Source of the DNA: Planctomycetota bacterium
GTDB taxonomy: Bacteria > Planctomycetota > J058
Length of the DNA stretch: 35,048 bases
NCBI GenBank assembly: GCA_003695705.1
Contig: RFHU01000022.1
Span: forward strand, 1-35,048
Direction: 5' to 3'
The notes beneath the pieces are model-generated. The model was not told where the DNA came from, searched no databases, and saw nothing but the letters and a program-made list of their open reading frames with translations. A program made the translations under genes and the position numbers. Of this stretch, positions 1 through 8,553 are shown one piece after another; within the stretch, counting starts at the first letter, position 1; the number at the start of each line of letters is the position of its first letter.

Positions 1-1
1 C

Positions 2-796
2 GACAAAACCGCCAAGTGGAACGCGCCCCCCGCGGGGAGTCCGTCGCGGCCCGTCCAACCCCCCGTCGCCAAGACCCCGCGCGGCCCGGTCAAGGCCCTC
101 GCTTGGTTGCAGTGCGATCCCTTCCCGCCCATCCCCGTGGGGCACAAGCCCGTGGTTCGCCTCGGGCGCAGCCGGGAGTGCGACCTGGTCCTCCCCCACG
201 AGAGCGTGTCCCGCGTTCACGCCGAGGTGCGCGCGCTGGGGAACGAGCTCAGCATCGAGGATCGTTCCACCTACGGGACCACGGTGAACGGCGAGCGGGT
301 GCGCAGCAGCCCGCTCCGCCCCGGAGACCTGGTGGCCATCGGTCCCTACATGATCTCGGTGCGCCCCACCCGCGAGCAGCGGGCCCTGGACGCCGCCACC
401 ACCAAGCCCTTCCGCCTGCAGTCCAAGAGCAACGAGGCCATGCAGGGCCGATTGGAAAAGGTCTCCCTGGCCGAGGTACTCCAGCAGATCGAGTTCAACG
501 AGAAGACCGGCACACTGAGGGTCTTCCCCGACGAGGACGAAGGCAGCGGAACCCTCGTGGTCTACGAGGGACGCCCCGTCTTCGCCGAATTCGGCACGGC
601 GAAGGACGTCGACGCCATCGACGGCATGCTCGCCCTCGCTCGGGGTACGTACAGCTTCGTCACCAAGGTGGAAGCCGGAGAGATGAGCATGGAGGGCAAG
701 ACCCTCACCGGCGTGCTCCTCGAACTCGGTCGCCGCCGAGACGAGGGCGCGTTGCCCGACGCGGACAGCGACCCCGGCGCGAGTGACGAAGACTGA
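2..796 (+). CDS. FHA-DUF4388 signalling protein (5' end outside window)
   Basis: Cytoplasmic signalling adaptor with two recognisable modules. The first is a forkhead-associated (FHA) phosphothreonine-binding domain with the canonical pattern: a GR pair (LGRSRECDLVLP), SVSRVHAEV, then TYGTTVNGERV. The second, in the C-terminal half, matches DUF4388 (PatA N-terminal-like): MQGRLEKVSLAEVLQQIEF, a GTL strand and a GRPVFAEFG strand. The reading frame is open to the first base of the window. The residues before the only possible internal start (TTG at 107) look like a Pro/Ala linker plus the first FHA strand (ALAWLQCDP), so the gene probably starts upstream and is truncated here. DUF4388 is common in Myxococcota and Planctomycetota regulators, but its ligand is unclear. 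The stop overlaps the start of the pseudouridine synthase gene by 14 bases. Confidence 0.85.
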   Translation, partial: DKTAKWNAPPAGSPSRPVQPPVAKTPRGPVKALAWLQCDPFPPIPVGHKPVVRLGRSRECDLVLPHESVSRVHAEVRALGNELSIEDRSTYGTTVNGERVRSSPLRPGDLVAIGPYMISVRPTREQRALDAATTKPFRLQSKSNEAMQGRLEKVSLAEVLQQIEFNEKTGTLRVFPDEDEGSGTLVVYEGRPVFAEFGTAKDVDAIDGMLALARGTYSFVTKVEAGEMSMEGKTLTGVLLELGRRRDEGALPDADSDPGASDED

Positions 797-1448
797 GCCG
801 ATCCCGGTCCTCTACCGCGACGAGGACCTCGTGGGCGTGGCGAAGCCGCCCGGCCTCCTCGTCCACCGCTCGAGCGAGGCGCCCGACCGCGACGTGCTCA
901 TGACCCGCGTCCGCGACCAGGAGGGCCGCTGGGTCTATCCCGTGCATCGCGTCGACCGAGGCACCTCGGGCGTGGTGCTCTTCGCGTGGACCAGCGAAGG
1001 AGCTCGGGACCTGCACGAGCGCCTTGGCAGGAGCACCGCACTCAAGGAGTACCTCGTCCTCTGCCGCGGCTCGACTCCCCAGCGCTTCGAGAGCCGACGC
1101 CCCCTGGGGGGAAAGCCTGCCCGAACCGAGTTCGAGAAGGTGGCCGAATTCCACCGCTCGTCGCTCCTCCGCGCTCGCCTGCGCAGCGGCCGGCGGCACC
1201 AAATCCGCCGCCACCTCGCCCACCTCGCCCATCAAGTCATCGGCGACCGTCGCTACGGCAAGAGCCGCATCAACGCCGCCAACCGGGCCCTCGGCCTGGA
1301 GAGGATCTTCCTCCATGCGCGTCGGGTGGCCTTCGAGCATCCCCGGAGCGGAGAACGCATCGAAATCGACTGCCCCCTCCCCGAGGACCTTCGCCGCTTC
1401 CTGGCCCGCGTCTGGCCCGAAGGAGGGGCACGCATCGCGACCCTCTGA
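783..1448 (+). CDS. truC: TruC-like tRNA pseudouridine synthase (RluA family)
   Basis: RluA-family pseudouridine synthase of 221 residues, most similar in layout to TruC, which makes pseudouridine 65 in the anticodon-stem region of some tRNAs. Family marks include VLYRDEDLVGVAKPPGLLVH near the N-terminus, the catalytic motif HRVDRGTSG (Asp is the nucleophile; the usual form is HRLDR), and a C-terminal block GRRHQIRRHLAHLAHQVIGD followed by LHARRVAFEHP. No N-terminal S4 domain is present, as in TruC and unlike RluB/C/D. It is slightly shorter than E. coli TruC (about 260) because the C-terminal tail is missing. The GTG start at 783 lies inside the end of the preceding gene, suggesting translational coupling. 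An RluA-family enzyme is certain; TruC specificity is inferred from the match of the first 60 residues recalled for TruC. Confidence 0.88.
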   Translation: MTKTEPIPVLYRDEDLVGVAKPPGLLVHRSSEAPDRDVLMTRVRDQEGRWVYPVHRVDRGTSGVVLFAWTSEGARDLHERLGRSTALKEYLVLCRGSTPQRFESRRPLGGKPARTEFEKVAEFHRSSLLRARLRSGRRHQIRRHLAHLAHQVIGDRRYGKSRINAANRALGLERIFLHARRVAFEHPRSGERIEIDCPLPEDLRRFLARVWPEGGARIATL

Positions 1449-1636
1449 GCGGACGCGTCCTGCCCCCGGAGCCGGATGCCGCGGTACCGCGCCAGCCCGG
1501 GGCCGCACCGCGCAATCGGTTCCTCCGCTCCCTTCTTGCGGATCCGGCGGCCGGTGTTTCCCGACCCAAGGCGCGCGAAACCCCGGGCCCGCGCGCACCA
1601 AGCCAGGGATGCAGAACGCCCTCTGGGGAGACCACC

Positions 1637-4042
1637 ATGCGCAGATCCGCCGCCGCCTTCTTCCTTCCCCTCGCTCTCCTCTCGCCCACAGGCGCCACGG
1701 CCCAGGAGGGACTCCCCCTTCCTCCGGGCGTTCCGGGCGAAGTCCTGCGGGCCGAAGCCGAACCGAGTGCCTCCGGAGTGCGCACCCACCGCTTCGTCGT
1801 CTTGCCCCGGCGCGTGCGCGAGCATCTGGAACGCAACGCGGCCCGCTACCGCCGCGGGGCCGCCGACGCAGTCGACCTCGTGGCATCTCCGGTGTTCGCG
1901 GGCGCGATCTTGGCGAGCGAACTGGCGCGGGGCATCGACGAGGGGGATCCCGACAAGCCCGGCGACGTGGCGCACATGGTGAACACCCCCGAGTTCTACA
2001 GCGGGATCGCGGCCTTCAACCTGGCCCTGCGCGCCGGCGACGGCGCCTGGAACACCGCGGCCAAGGCGGCGCAGCGCGCCGGGCTCGGCCGCGTGGCCCC
2101 GGCAGGAACCGTAGGAAGGATCAGCTCCCGCGCCGTGGGCGCGCTGCGCTCGAACCTGGTCCTGGCGGTGGCGCTGACCCTCCCGCACGCGGTGCGGGTC
2201 GACTTCGGCGGCGCCACGCTCAGCCAGGTGATCAAGGGGGACCTCTCGCAACTCGACGTGAGCGTGCGCAAGGGCGAGTGGACGGGCTGGGACGAGCTCG
2301 CCATCACCCTGGGGTCCTTCGCGGTCGCAGGGCCACCCGTGCGCGCCCTCGTGCGAGGCTTCGCCGTCCGCCGCTTCGCCTTCCCCGGTCTGAAGCGACT
2401 CGCCGGGCTGGCCGGGCGACTCATCCTGCGCCGGGTACGCCGCACCGCGGCCGCCAAGGCCGCGGCGGCCGCCGCGCCCATCCCCGGCTCGCGCATCGCC
2501 GCCGGTGCGCTCACCGTGGGAGAAGCCTTGTGGGCCATCGGAGAGCTCGGCGGCGTCCTCTTTGCGGCCGGCAAGATCGAGGAGCCGGTCTCCCGCTGGA
2601 ACGACCAGCGCAAGATGAACGACGAGCTTCGCGCGGCGGTCGAGCACCTGCTCACCGTGGCGCGCGACGCCGAAGACCTCGACAGCACGCGGGCGGAGGA
2701 ACTTCGCGCCGAGCTCTCTCGGCTGCGCGAGGACCTCGCCGGCGCCTACGAACGCATGGCCGGGGAGCTAATTTCGGTGGCGGGGTCGCCGATCCGCTTT
2801 CCGCGAGACGGCCGCCCGCTCGACGCGGCCGCTTTGCGCGCCGTCGACCCCACCGAACTGCGCGGTCTGCACTACGTAGACCTGGAGTTCCCCTTCGCGC
2901 GAGCACGCTACGAGGAAATCGTCGGGCGTACCCTGGACCGTGCCGCAGAGCTCCTCGCCGCCGGCGGGGGACGCCGGGCGCTCGAGGCCCTCTTCGAGCA
3001 AATGTACCTAGAACTCGGGCCGCACACGGTGAGCGAAGCGCTCGGCAGCATGCGCGATCCGGTGGAGAGCAGGCGCCGCCTGACCCCCGAGGTCCTCGCG
3101 GGCCTGACCCTGGAAGAGCTCCGCGAGGCGCTCGCCTACGAAAACGTCCGCTTCCCCCTCACCCACAGCAACTTCCTCTCCGTGCCGCACCGCCTGGCGG
3201 GCGAGAACTTCCAGCGCGTGGTGCAGAAGAACGCCGAGCGGATCCTCGCCCTCCACGAGGAGATCCACCGCACCCAGCAGCTCCTCGACCCCGAGGGCGC
3301 GCTCGACGAGGCCATCGTGCGCGTGGCGCAGCGCTTCGCCGACAAGCGGGACTACCTCTACCTCCAGCAGGCCATCGCCGACGAAACCCTGCTCGGGAGG
3401 CTGCGGCGCTGGGGCGAGCGCCCCGAGGCCCTCGGCGCGCTGGTCGATGGCGTGCTGCGCGATGTCGGTCCCTGGGAAGCCCTCCCCGGGCAGACCTTGG
3501 CGCTGCGCCAGCGCTACGAACGAGCCGGCGGGCTCCCCGGCCGCGGCGCCGAGGCGCTGCGGGGGAGCGTGCGCCGCTGGCTCCTCGACGCGCAGGCGCG
3601 GCTCAGAGGCCTCGAAGCCTCGGGCCGGGTCTCGGCGGACGCCTTGGCGCCGCGGGCGCGCCCGCCGCGGAAGAAGAAGGGCTGGGCGCGGCTCAAGTTC
3701 TGGGAGAAAGACGAGGACGACTCCTACCACCTCGCCGAAGGCTGGCGGGTGAGCGACAACCGCCGCCAACTCTTCGAGCAGGAGCAGCTCGTGTATCGCG
3801 AGGCGCTGCGGCTGGTGCGCGGGACGCGGCTCCGCGAGCGGCTGGCCACCGAAGTCGCCGTCGTCGAGGCCCTGCGCAGCCTGGACGACGAACTCCTGGC
3901 CGCGATCCTGGCGCCGCTGGGCGCAGACGAGGAGGTCGCGGAGGAGGACGAGGCGCCTCGCGGCAGCGGCGAGGAGCTGCCCCTCGAGAGCCCCGGCATG
4001 GTCGGTGCCCTCGACTCGGCGACAGGTCGAGGGCGCGAATGA
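1637..4042 (+). CDS. Unrecognised secreted or periplasmic helical protein, 801 aa
   Basis: I do not recognise the family. The ATG start is supported by GGGGAG six bases upstream (1625-1630) and by a clear signal peptide: MRRSAAAFFLPLALL, then a TGATAQ cleavage region after about residue 22. The mature protein looks mostly alpha-helical, rich in Ala, Arg, Glu and Leu. A few moderately hydrophobic stretches (around SNLVLAVALTLPHAV and TVGEALWAIGELGGVLFAAG) could be membrane-associated hairpins or buried helices. The second half is highly charged with coiled-coil-like runs (ILALHEEIHRTQQLLDPEG; EELRAELSRLREDL), and the C-terminus is acidic (ADEEVAEEDEAP). No catalytic motif was found. Open frames beginning earlier (from 986) run over the pseudouridine synthase gene and are rejected as starts. 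It is followed after 70 bases by another unrecognised envelope protein on the same strand, so the two may be co-transcribed. Confidence 0.82.
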   Translation: MRRSAAAFFLPLALLSPTGATAQEGLPLPPGVPGEVLRAEAEPSASGVRTHRFVVLPRRVREHLERNAARYRRGAADAVDLVASPVFAGAILASELARGIDEGDPDKPGDVAHMVNTPEFYSGIAAFNLALRAGDGAWNTAAKAAQRAGLGRVAPAGTVGRISSRAVGALRSNLVLAVALTLPHAVRVDFGGATLSQVIKGDLSQLDVSVRKGEWTGWDELAITLGSFAVAGPPVRALVRGFAVRRFAFPGLKRLAGLAGRLILRRVRRTAAAKAAAAAAPIPGSRIAAGALTVGEALWAIGELGGVLFAAGKIEEPVSRWNDQRKMNDELRAAVEHLLTVARDAEDLDSTRAEELRAELSRLREDLAGAYERMAGELISVAGSPIRFPRDGRPLDAAALRAVDPTELRGLHYVDLEFPFARARYEEIVGRTLDRAAELLAAGGGRRALEALFEQMYLELGPHTVSEALGSMRDPVESRRRLTPEVLAGLTLEELREALAYENVRFPLTHSNFLSVPHRLAGENFQRVVQKNAERILALHEEIHRTQQLLDPEGALDEAIVRVAQRFADKRDYLYLQQAIADETLLGRLRRWGERPEALGALVDGVLRDVGPWEALPGQTLALRQRYERAGGLPGRGAEALRGSVRRWLLDAQARLRGLEASGRVSADALAPRARPPRKKKGWARLKFWEKDEDDSYHLAEGWRVSDNRRQLFEQEQLVYREALRLVRGTRLRERLATEVAVVEALRSLDDELLAAILAPLGADEEVAEEDEAPRGSGEELPLESPGMVGALDSATGRGRE

Positions 4043-4112
4043 CGACCGCCCGCGGGCTTTCTCGGGCGCGCGCCGGGGGCGAAACTGGAGTTCCTCGCAC
4101 GGGAGGTGCTCC

Positions 4113-4802
4113 GTGGCCAAGGGAGAAGTCGGCGAAACCCTCGCAGCGTGGGCGCGTGTGGCCTTGGTGTTCGTCGGCCTCGGCCTCTGCTACAGCGGGG
4201 TCGACGCCGCGCGGCTGAGCTGGGACGCCCCTCGCAAGCCGCTGCCCGCCGAACTCGCGCGGCTCGAAGCGGGCGCCGCCCCGCCGGGGCGGCTGCTCCG
4301 CCTCGGGCCCCTCGTCGAGGCCTTCCGCGCGGCGCGGGTGGTGCACCTGCGGGAGGCCGGGGAACCCACCGCGCGCACCCGCGTCGTGCGCGTGGACGTG
4401 CCCGCGGTGTCGCTCGAGCACCCCTACGCGCGGGGCGAGCGGTCCGCTCTCGGGCCCTTCCGCGTGCTCGTGCGCCACTGGGACTACGAGCGCTACGGGC
4501 AAATCCCCACCGAGGACCGACGCCTGGGAGGGCTCGAGGGGCTGGTGGTTACCGAGACCGTCCGCTGGAGCGACGACGAGCGCGCCCGCCTCGCGGCCCT
4601 CTGGCCGGGAGCCGACCTCGATTCGCTCGTCGTCGTCGACGCCAACCGCCGGCCGGAGGGAGTGGCGACGGGGCTCTTGCGAGCGACGGGGGGCGCCCTT
4701 TGTCTCTTCCTCGGCCTCTTTGCGGGCGCGCTCTGGACGTGGCTGCGCGGCCCCGCGCCGGGCGAGGCCAACGAAGAGGGGGCGGAGTCCAGCACGGCCT
4801 AA
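4113..4802 (+). CDS. Unrecognised protein with two membrane segments, 229 aa
   Basis: Predicted inner-membrane protein with an N-terminal hydrophobic segment at about residues 12-30 (ARVALVFVGLGLCYSG) and a second at about 203-220 (GGALCLFLGLFAGALWTWL). Between them is a roughly 170-residue soluble loop, probably periplasmic, and the tail is short and acidic. No family or catalytic motif is recognised. The topology (TM, extracytoplasmic domain, TM) resembles small DUF3592-like proteins, but I cannot confirm homology. The GTG at 4113 is chosen because GGGAGG lies just upstream (4101-4106). An earlier in-frame start at 4005 would overlap the preceding gene and put a charged tail before the first membrane helix. 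It lies downstream of the 801-residue secreted protein and converges with the MFS/spermidine-synthase gene. Confidence 0.8.
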   Translation: MAKGEVGETLAAWARVALVFVGLGLCYSGVDAARLSWDAPRKPLPAELARLEAGAAPPGRLLRLGPLVEAFRAARVVHLREAGEPTARTRVVRVDVPAVSLEHPYARGERSALGPFRVLVRHWDYERYGQIPTEDRRLGGLEGLVVTETVRWSDDERARLAALWPGADLDSLVVVDANRRPEGVATGLLRATGGALCLFLGLFAGALWTWLRGPAPGEANEEGAESSTA

Positions 4803-4830
4803 GGAGGACCCGTGCGCAGGCCGGCGCGTC

Positions 4831-4865
4831 CCCTCCGCCGTGGGAGCGACCGCCGCCGCGGAGGG
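4831..4865. terminator. Possible bidirectional hairpin between convergent genes
   Basis: An 8-base perfect inverted repeat, CCCTCCGC (4831-4838) and GCGGAGGG (4858-4865), separated by 19 bases. It sits in the 95-base gap between two convergent stop codons. There is no T-tract on either side, so intrinsic termination is uncertain. Position is the main support. Confidence 0.3.
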
Positions 4866-4897
4866 CCCGCCCGGCCCCCCGGCCTTGGACCATCCGC

Positions 4898-7800
4898 TCA
4901 GCGGGCTTCGCGCGCCACGGCCCGCGCGGCGCGGACGAGCTCCTGGATCCTGGGGTCTCGGGTGCTCCGCGGGAAGTCATCCAGGAAGCGGCGGACCTCC
5001 TGCGGCAGGTCGCGGCGACCGAGCTGGGAGAGCGCCTCGAGGTAGCGCTCCCGCACCGCACGCTCGTAGCGAAAGTCGCTGGCCAGCAGAGCCTCGAGGC
5101 GCTCGAGGGCAGGCGCCGGCCGACCCGCGGCGAGCTGCAGGTCCACCAGGGCGAGGGACGCCTGCAAGTCCCAGGGTCGGTCGGCCAACAGCCCTTCGAG
5201 GAGTTCCACCGCCTCGGGGGAAGGGGCAGCGGGGAGGACCCAGAGAAGCTTTCCGCGCAGGGCGGCTTCGCGGTCGCTCGGTCCGAGGAGGCGCAGGCCC
5301 GCGGCGACCTCCGCGGCGGCCGTCGCAGCGCCCGCACGGCCGCGCGTCCGAACGGCCAGGAGGGCGCGCAGGCGGTGGACTTCGGGGTCTTCGTCCGCGC
5401 CGATGGCCTCGAGGCGCGCCAGCCACGGAGCCGCTGCCCGCGCACCGCCGCGTCGTTCTGCGGCGAGGGCCAGGCCACGGAGCAGCAGGGGATCCTCCCC
5501 GTATCGCTCGAGCGCGGCGCGCAGGGTGGCTTCGCCCGCGGCCTCCGGGTCCCGCGCGAGCGTCCGCAACCAGACGGCCTCGGGATGGTCGATGCCTTCG
5601 AGCACGGCCAGCGCGTCGGGGCCCTGGGCCCAGCCGGCGCGGACGGCGGCGATGCGAAGGGCGTCGTCGTCCCTCGGTGCGCCCGCGAGCCCGCGGGGCC
5701 AGAAGCTGCTTCGTGCGAGGCGTAGGCGGTAGAGATCGCGCAAGAAGGTGTAGCCGATGGCGCTCACGTAGCGCGCGCGGGCGGCGTGCCCTTCGAGGAG
5801 GGGGAAGCGATCGCTGAGGATCGCGGCGTCGGCGACGAGCGGGCGCAGCTCGTCTTCGTGGAGGAGGAAGCGGGCCCACAGGTCGGTGGGACGCCGCACC
5901 TGCAGGTAGCGTTCGAGGTCCGCCTCCAGGCCCGCGCAGGAGGCGACGAGGTGCTCGGGAGCCTCCAGGGAATAGCGGAGGGGTCCTCGGGCGCCGAGGA
6001 GGAGCAGGTCGCCGGGGCTCGCCCACCACAGGTCCACGTGGGGGAAGACCTCGCAGAAGGTGCGCGCCATGGCCCGGAGCATCCAGTCGTCGCTGTCGTA
6101 GGTCTGGATCCACTGCAGGTGGACGCCATCCGGGGCGAGGCGATCGAGGACGTTTCGGTAGTGCTCCCGTGTGAATAGGTTGGCGACCCCCGAAATGAAG
6201 GGGTTGGTGGGCTCGGAGATGATCACGTCGTAGCGCCCGCGGGCGGTGAGGATGTGGGTGCGGGCGTCTTCGTAGATCACGCGCACGTTCTCTCGCGAAA
6301 ACACGCCGTGGTTCTCGGCGCGGAAGTAGCGCCCCGAGGCCTCCACGATGGCCTCCTCGATCTCGACGAGGTCCAGGCGCCGCACCGATGGAACCTCGGC
6401 CGCAACGCGCGCGGAGACGCCGCTGCCCGCACCCACGACCAAGACCGTGCGCGCGCCGGGCTGCGCCAAGAAGGGGAGCAGGCCGCAGAGGAGCTGCGTC
6501 CCCATGTCCCCCATGTTGCTGGCGTCGGCCTTGCCCGAGAGGGTGAGCGAGATCCCCTGGGAATTCGCGCGGATGGTGACGAAGGCGTTGCGTCCTTCTC
6601 GCGCGTAGAGTTGGGCGGTGCCTCCTCGCGTCAAGGCGCGGCGGAACTCGCCCGGCGCCGTGGGAGGGCCAGCGACCCGCGCGCGCCAGGGATCGAGGTC
6701 GAGGCGGCGCGGGTTCCAGGGCGGGGTCACCGCCGGGAGCGCGGCCAAGCCCAGGAGGCCCCCGAGCGCGGCCGCAAGACGCGCCCGTCGGAGTCCCCAA
6801 CGACCGTGGGCGCGGGCGACCCGTGCCGCGCCGACCGCGCCCAGGGCAAGCAGGGCGATCCCCAGGCGCAGGATCCCTTCGCTTCCGATCCAGGGGAGGA
6901 GGAGGAAGCTCCCCAGGAAGGAGCCGGCAATGGCCCCCACGGTGTTCGCCAGGTAGATCCGTCCCACGCTGCGTCCCGCGCTCGCCGCGGCGGAGGTGCC
7001 GAGCTGGGCCGCGAGGGGGAAGGCGAGCCCCATGGCCACCGTGGCGGGGAGGAGGAGGACCGCGCAGACCCCGAAGCCGACGAGGAGGAGTTGCTCGTAG
7101 TAGAGGAAGCGCGGCTGTGCGAGGGCGAAGAAGAGGGCGGGCAAGCGGTCGAAGCAGAGGAGGAAGAGGACGTTGGCTCCGCCGAGGAGGAGGAGGGCGC
7201 CCACGAGTGGCGCCAGCGGGGCGCGGGCGTCGCGCGGTCGTCGCGCGACGAGGAGGCTGCCGAGGCCGATGCCAGAGAGGGTGGCGGCGAGCATCACGCT
7301 GAAGGCGTGCCCGGAGGTCCCGACGGCCAGGGAGATGGCCCGAGTCCAGGCGACCTCGAGCGCGAGCGCCACCGCGCCGACGCCGCAGGTGACCGCGAGG
7401 GCCAGACGCTGCAAGGCGAGGGGAAGGGGGCGCTCCCGGGCCTGGGCGGGGAGACCGCGTCCCGACCCGGGCGGCGGGGCAAGGCGAAGCCGGCCTCGGG
7501 CGGTGAGCGCGGCGAGCGCCAGGAGCAAGTTCGCCGCCCCGACGAAGCGGCTTCCTTCGTCGAGCCCCAGCGCTTCGATGAGGAGGAAGCTGGCGGCGAG
7601 GGCGCCGCACACGGCGCCCAGGGTGTTGATGCCGTAGAGGACGCCGACGGCGCGCTGGGTCTCCGCGCGGTCGTCGATGAGCGCGCGGGCGAGGACGGGG
7701 AGCGTCCCCCCCATGAGGAAAGTGGCCGGCAGAAGAGCGCACAGACCGAGCAGCGCGCGCGTGGCGAGGCCGCCGGCGCCAGCGAGGGAGACGTAGATGG

Positions 7801-8131
7801 CCTCGCAGCCGTCGAGGACCCAGGGGGCGAGAAGACCCCAAACGCCGATGCCGGCCTCCAAGACGGCGTAGCGCGTAAGCGCGGAACCTGGACGATCGGC
7901 CGCGCGGCCCAGGGCCCAGGCGCCGAGCCCCAGGCCGGCCATGTAGGCGGCCAGGACCACGCCGATGGACTGGCTGGTGCTCCCGAACGTGAGTTCGAGC
8001 CGCCGCGACCAGAGGACCTCGTAGGCGAGGCCCGCCGCGCCCGAAAGGAAGAAGAGGAGGGCGACGAAGGCAGGCGGCGCGAGCCGCGCAAGAGAAGGGG
8101 GCACGGGATTGGGGTCGGCTCGGATGGCCAC
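4898..8131 (-). CDS. MFS-like membrane domain fused to spermidine-synthase-like domain, TPR-like tail
   Basis: A 1077-residue three-part protein. Residues about 15-470 are a polytopic membrane region with many hydrophobic helices and the family signature GLAYEVLWSRRLELTFGST; VGVLYGINTLGAVCGA is a second signature. Residues about 500-750 are a Rossmann-type spermidine-synthase-like domain: VLVVGAGSGVSA (SAM-type glycine loop, about 563-574), LVEIEE and YEDAR acidic positions, then DVIISEPTNPFISGVANLF. The aminopropyltransferase Asp region reads ISEP, as usual for this fused group, so true polyamine synthesis is doubtful. The last 300 residues are Ala/Leu/Arg-rich helical repeats, TPR-like. The substrate is unknown. 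It is the last gene of a tight minus-strand group (16 bases after a lipoprotein gene and behind a Ser/Thr kinase), so it may be kinase-linked. GTG start; no strong ribosome site seen. Confidence 0.9.
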   Translation of the reverse strand: MAIRADPNPVPPSLARLAPPAFVALLFFLSGAAGLAYEVLWSRRLELTFGSTSQSIGVVLAAYMAGLGLGAWALGRAADRPGSALTRYAVLEAGIGVWGLLAPWVLDGCEAIYVSLAGAGGLATRALLGLCALLPATFLMGGTLPVLARALIDDRAETQRAVGVLYGINTLGAVCGALAASFLLIEALGLDEGSRFVGAANLLLALAALTARGRLRLAPPPGSGRGLPAQARERPLPLALQRLALAVTCGVGAVALALEVAWTRAISLAVGTSGHAFSVMLAATLSGIGLGSLLVARRPRDARAPLAPLVGALLLLGGANVLFLLCFDRLPALFFALAQPRFLYYEQLLLVGFGVCAVLLLPATVAMGLAFPLAAQLGTSAAASAGRSVGRIYLANTVGAIAGSFLGSFLLLPWIGSEGILRLGIALLALGAVGAARVARAHGRWGLRRARLAAALGGLLGLAALPAVTPPWNPRRLDLDPWRARVAGPPTAPGEFRRALTRGGTAQLYAREGRNAFVTIRANSQGISLTLSGKADASNMGDMGTQLLCGLLPFLAQPGARTVLVVGAGSGVSARVAAEVPSVRRLDLVEIEEAIVEASGRYFRAENHGVFSRENVRVIYEDARTHILTARGRYDVIISEPTNPFISGVANLFTREHYRNVLDRLAPDGVHLQWIQTYDSDDWMLRAMARTFCEVFPHVDLWWASPGDLLLLGARGPLRYSLEAPEHLVASCAGLEADLERYLQVRRPTDLWARFLLHEDELRPLVADAAILSDRFPLLEGHAARARYVSAIGYTFLRDLYRLRLARSSFWPRGLAGAPRDDDALRIAAVRAGWAQGPDALAVLEGIDHPEAVWLRTLARDPEAAGEATLRAALERYGEDPLLLRGLALAAERRGGARAAAPWLARLEAIGADEDPEVHRLRALLAVRTRGRAGAATAAAEVAAGLRLLGPSDREAALRGKLLWVLPAAPSPEAVELLEGLLADRPWDLQASLALVDLQLAAGRPAPALERLEALLASDFRYERAVRERYLEALSQLGRRDLPQEVRRFLDDFPRSTRDPRIQELVRAARAVAREAR

Positions 8132-8147
8132 GTTCGCCGGCGCGGGG

Positions 8148-8525
8148 CTACTCCTTGACGAGCTCGAAGCCCGTGGCGTGGAGCACGCCCCCTTCCACCG
8201 CGCCGGCGATGCGGGCGTGCAGGCCCTTCTTGCCGCAGAAGGGCATGGAACCGAGGGCCTCGAGGCCGACGACGGGGAGCGTCTCCTCGCCGACCCGAGC
8301 GTAGTTGCCGCACTTGCCCACGCCGGGGACCTGGCAACCGCAGAGCACCGGGTAGACCGGCGCGTCCGCCGGCGGCTTGGCCACGGTCTTCTCGGCCGCA
8401 GGCTGCTGGGCCCCGTTCGAGGTGGGCGCGTGAGGCGGCGGTGGCGGGGTGCGGGCCTCTTCCAGGGGACAGCCGCAGCAAAGGCCGACGACGGTCAACA
8501 GCAGGGAAGCAAGGTTCGAGCGCAT
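8148..8525 (-). CDS. Small Cys-rich lipoprotein, DUF6370-like
   Basis: A 125-residue exported protein. The N-terminus MRSNLASLLLTVVGLCCGC is a short signal peptide ending in an atypical lipobox (Gly at -1 before Cys19, but Cys rather than Leu at -3). A Pro/Ala linker follows. The C-terminal domain (about 60 residues) has the pattern CGCQVPGVGKCGNYARVGE ... PFCGKKGLHARIAGAVEGG ... FELVKE. This resembles small DUF6370-type proteins known from planctomycetes, where paired cysteines may bind metal; the match is from memory. A strong Shine-Dalgarno (AGGAGG on the minus strand) lies just before the ATG. It sits 28 bases after the kinase gene and 16 bases before the MFS fusion, so it is almost certainly co-transcribed with both. 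Confidence 0.85.
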   Translation of the reverse strand: MRSNLASLLLTVVGLCCGCPLEEARTPPPPPHAPTSNGAQQPAAEKTVAKPPADAPVYPVLCGCQVPGVGKCGNYARVGEETLPVVGLEALGSMPFCGKKGLHARIAGAVEGGVLHATGFELVKE

Positions 8526-8553
8526 GGGTCCTCCTGGGAGCGCCGATGACACC

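Noticed and set aside
1481-1490. Perfect palindrome GCGGTACCGC between truC and the secreted-protein gene
   Set aside because: Short, G+C-rich and not placed at an obvious promoter; expected by chance at this composition. The rest of the 188-base gap shows only the ribosome site at 1625.
986-4042. Longer N-terminus for the 801-residue secreted protein
   Set aside because: It would start inside the pseudouridine synthase gene and bury a clear signal peptide; the ATG at 1637 has a ribosome site.
4106-5725. Long plus-strand frame overlapping two genes
   Set aside because: Arg/Ala/Pro-rich sequence with no motif, antisense to the MFS fusion; typical of shadow frames at very high G+C.
6254-8158. 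Long plus-strand frame opposite the MFS fusion
   Set aside because: Composed of charged low-complexity residues with no domain; the minus-strand protein has clear family motifs.
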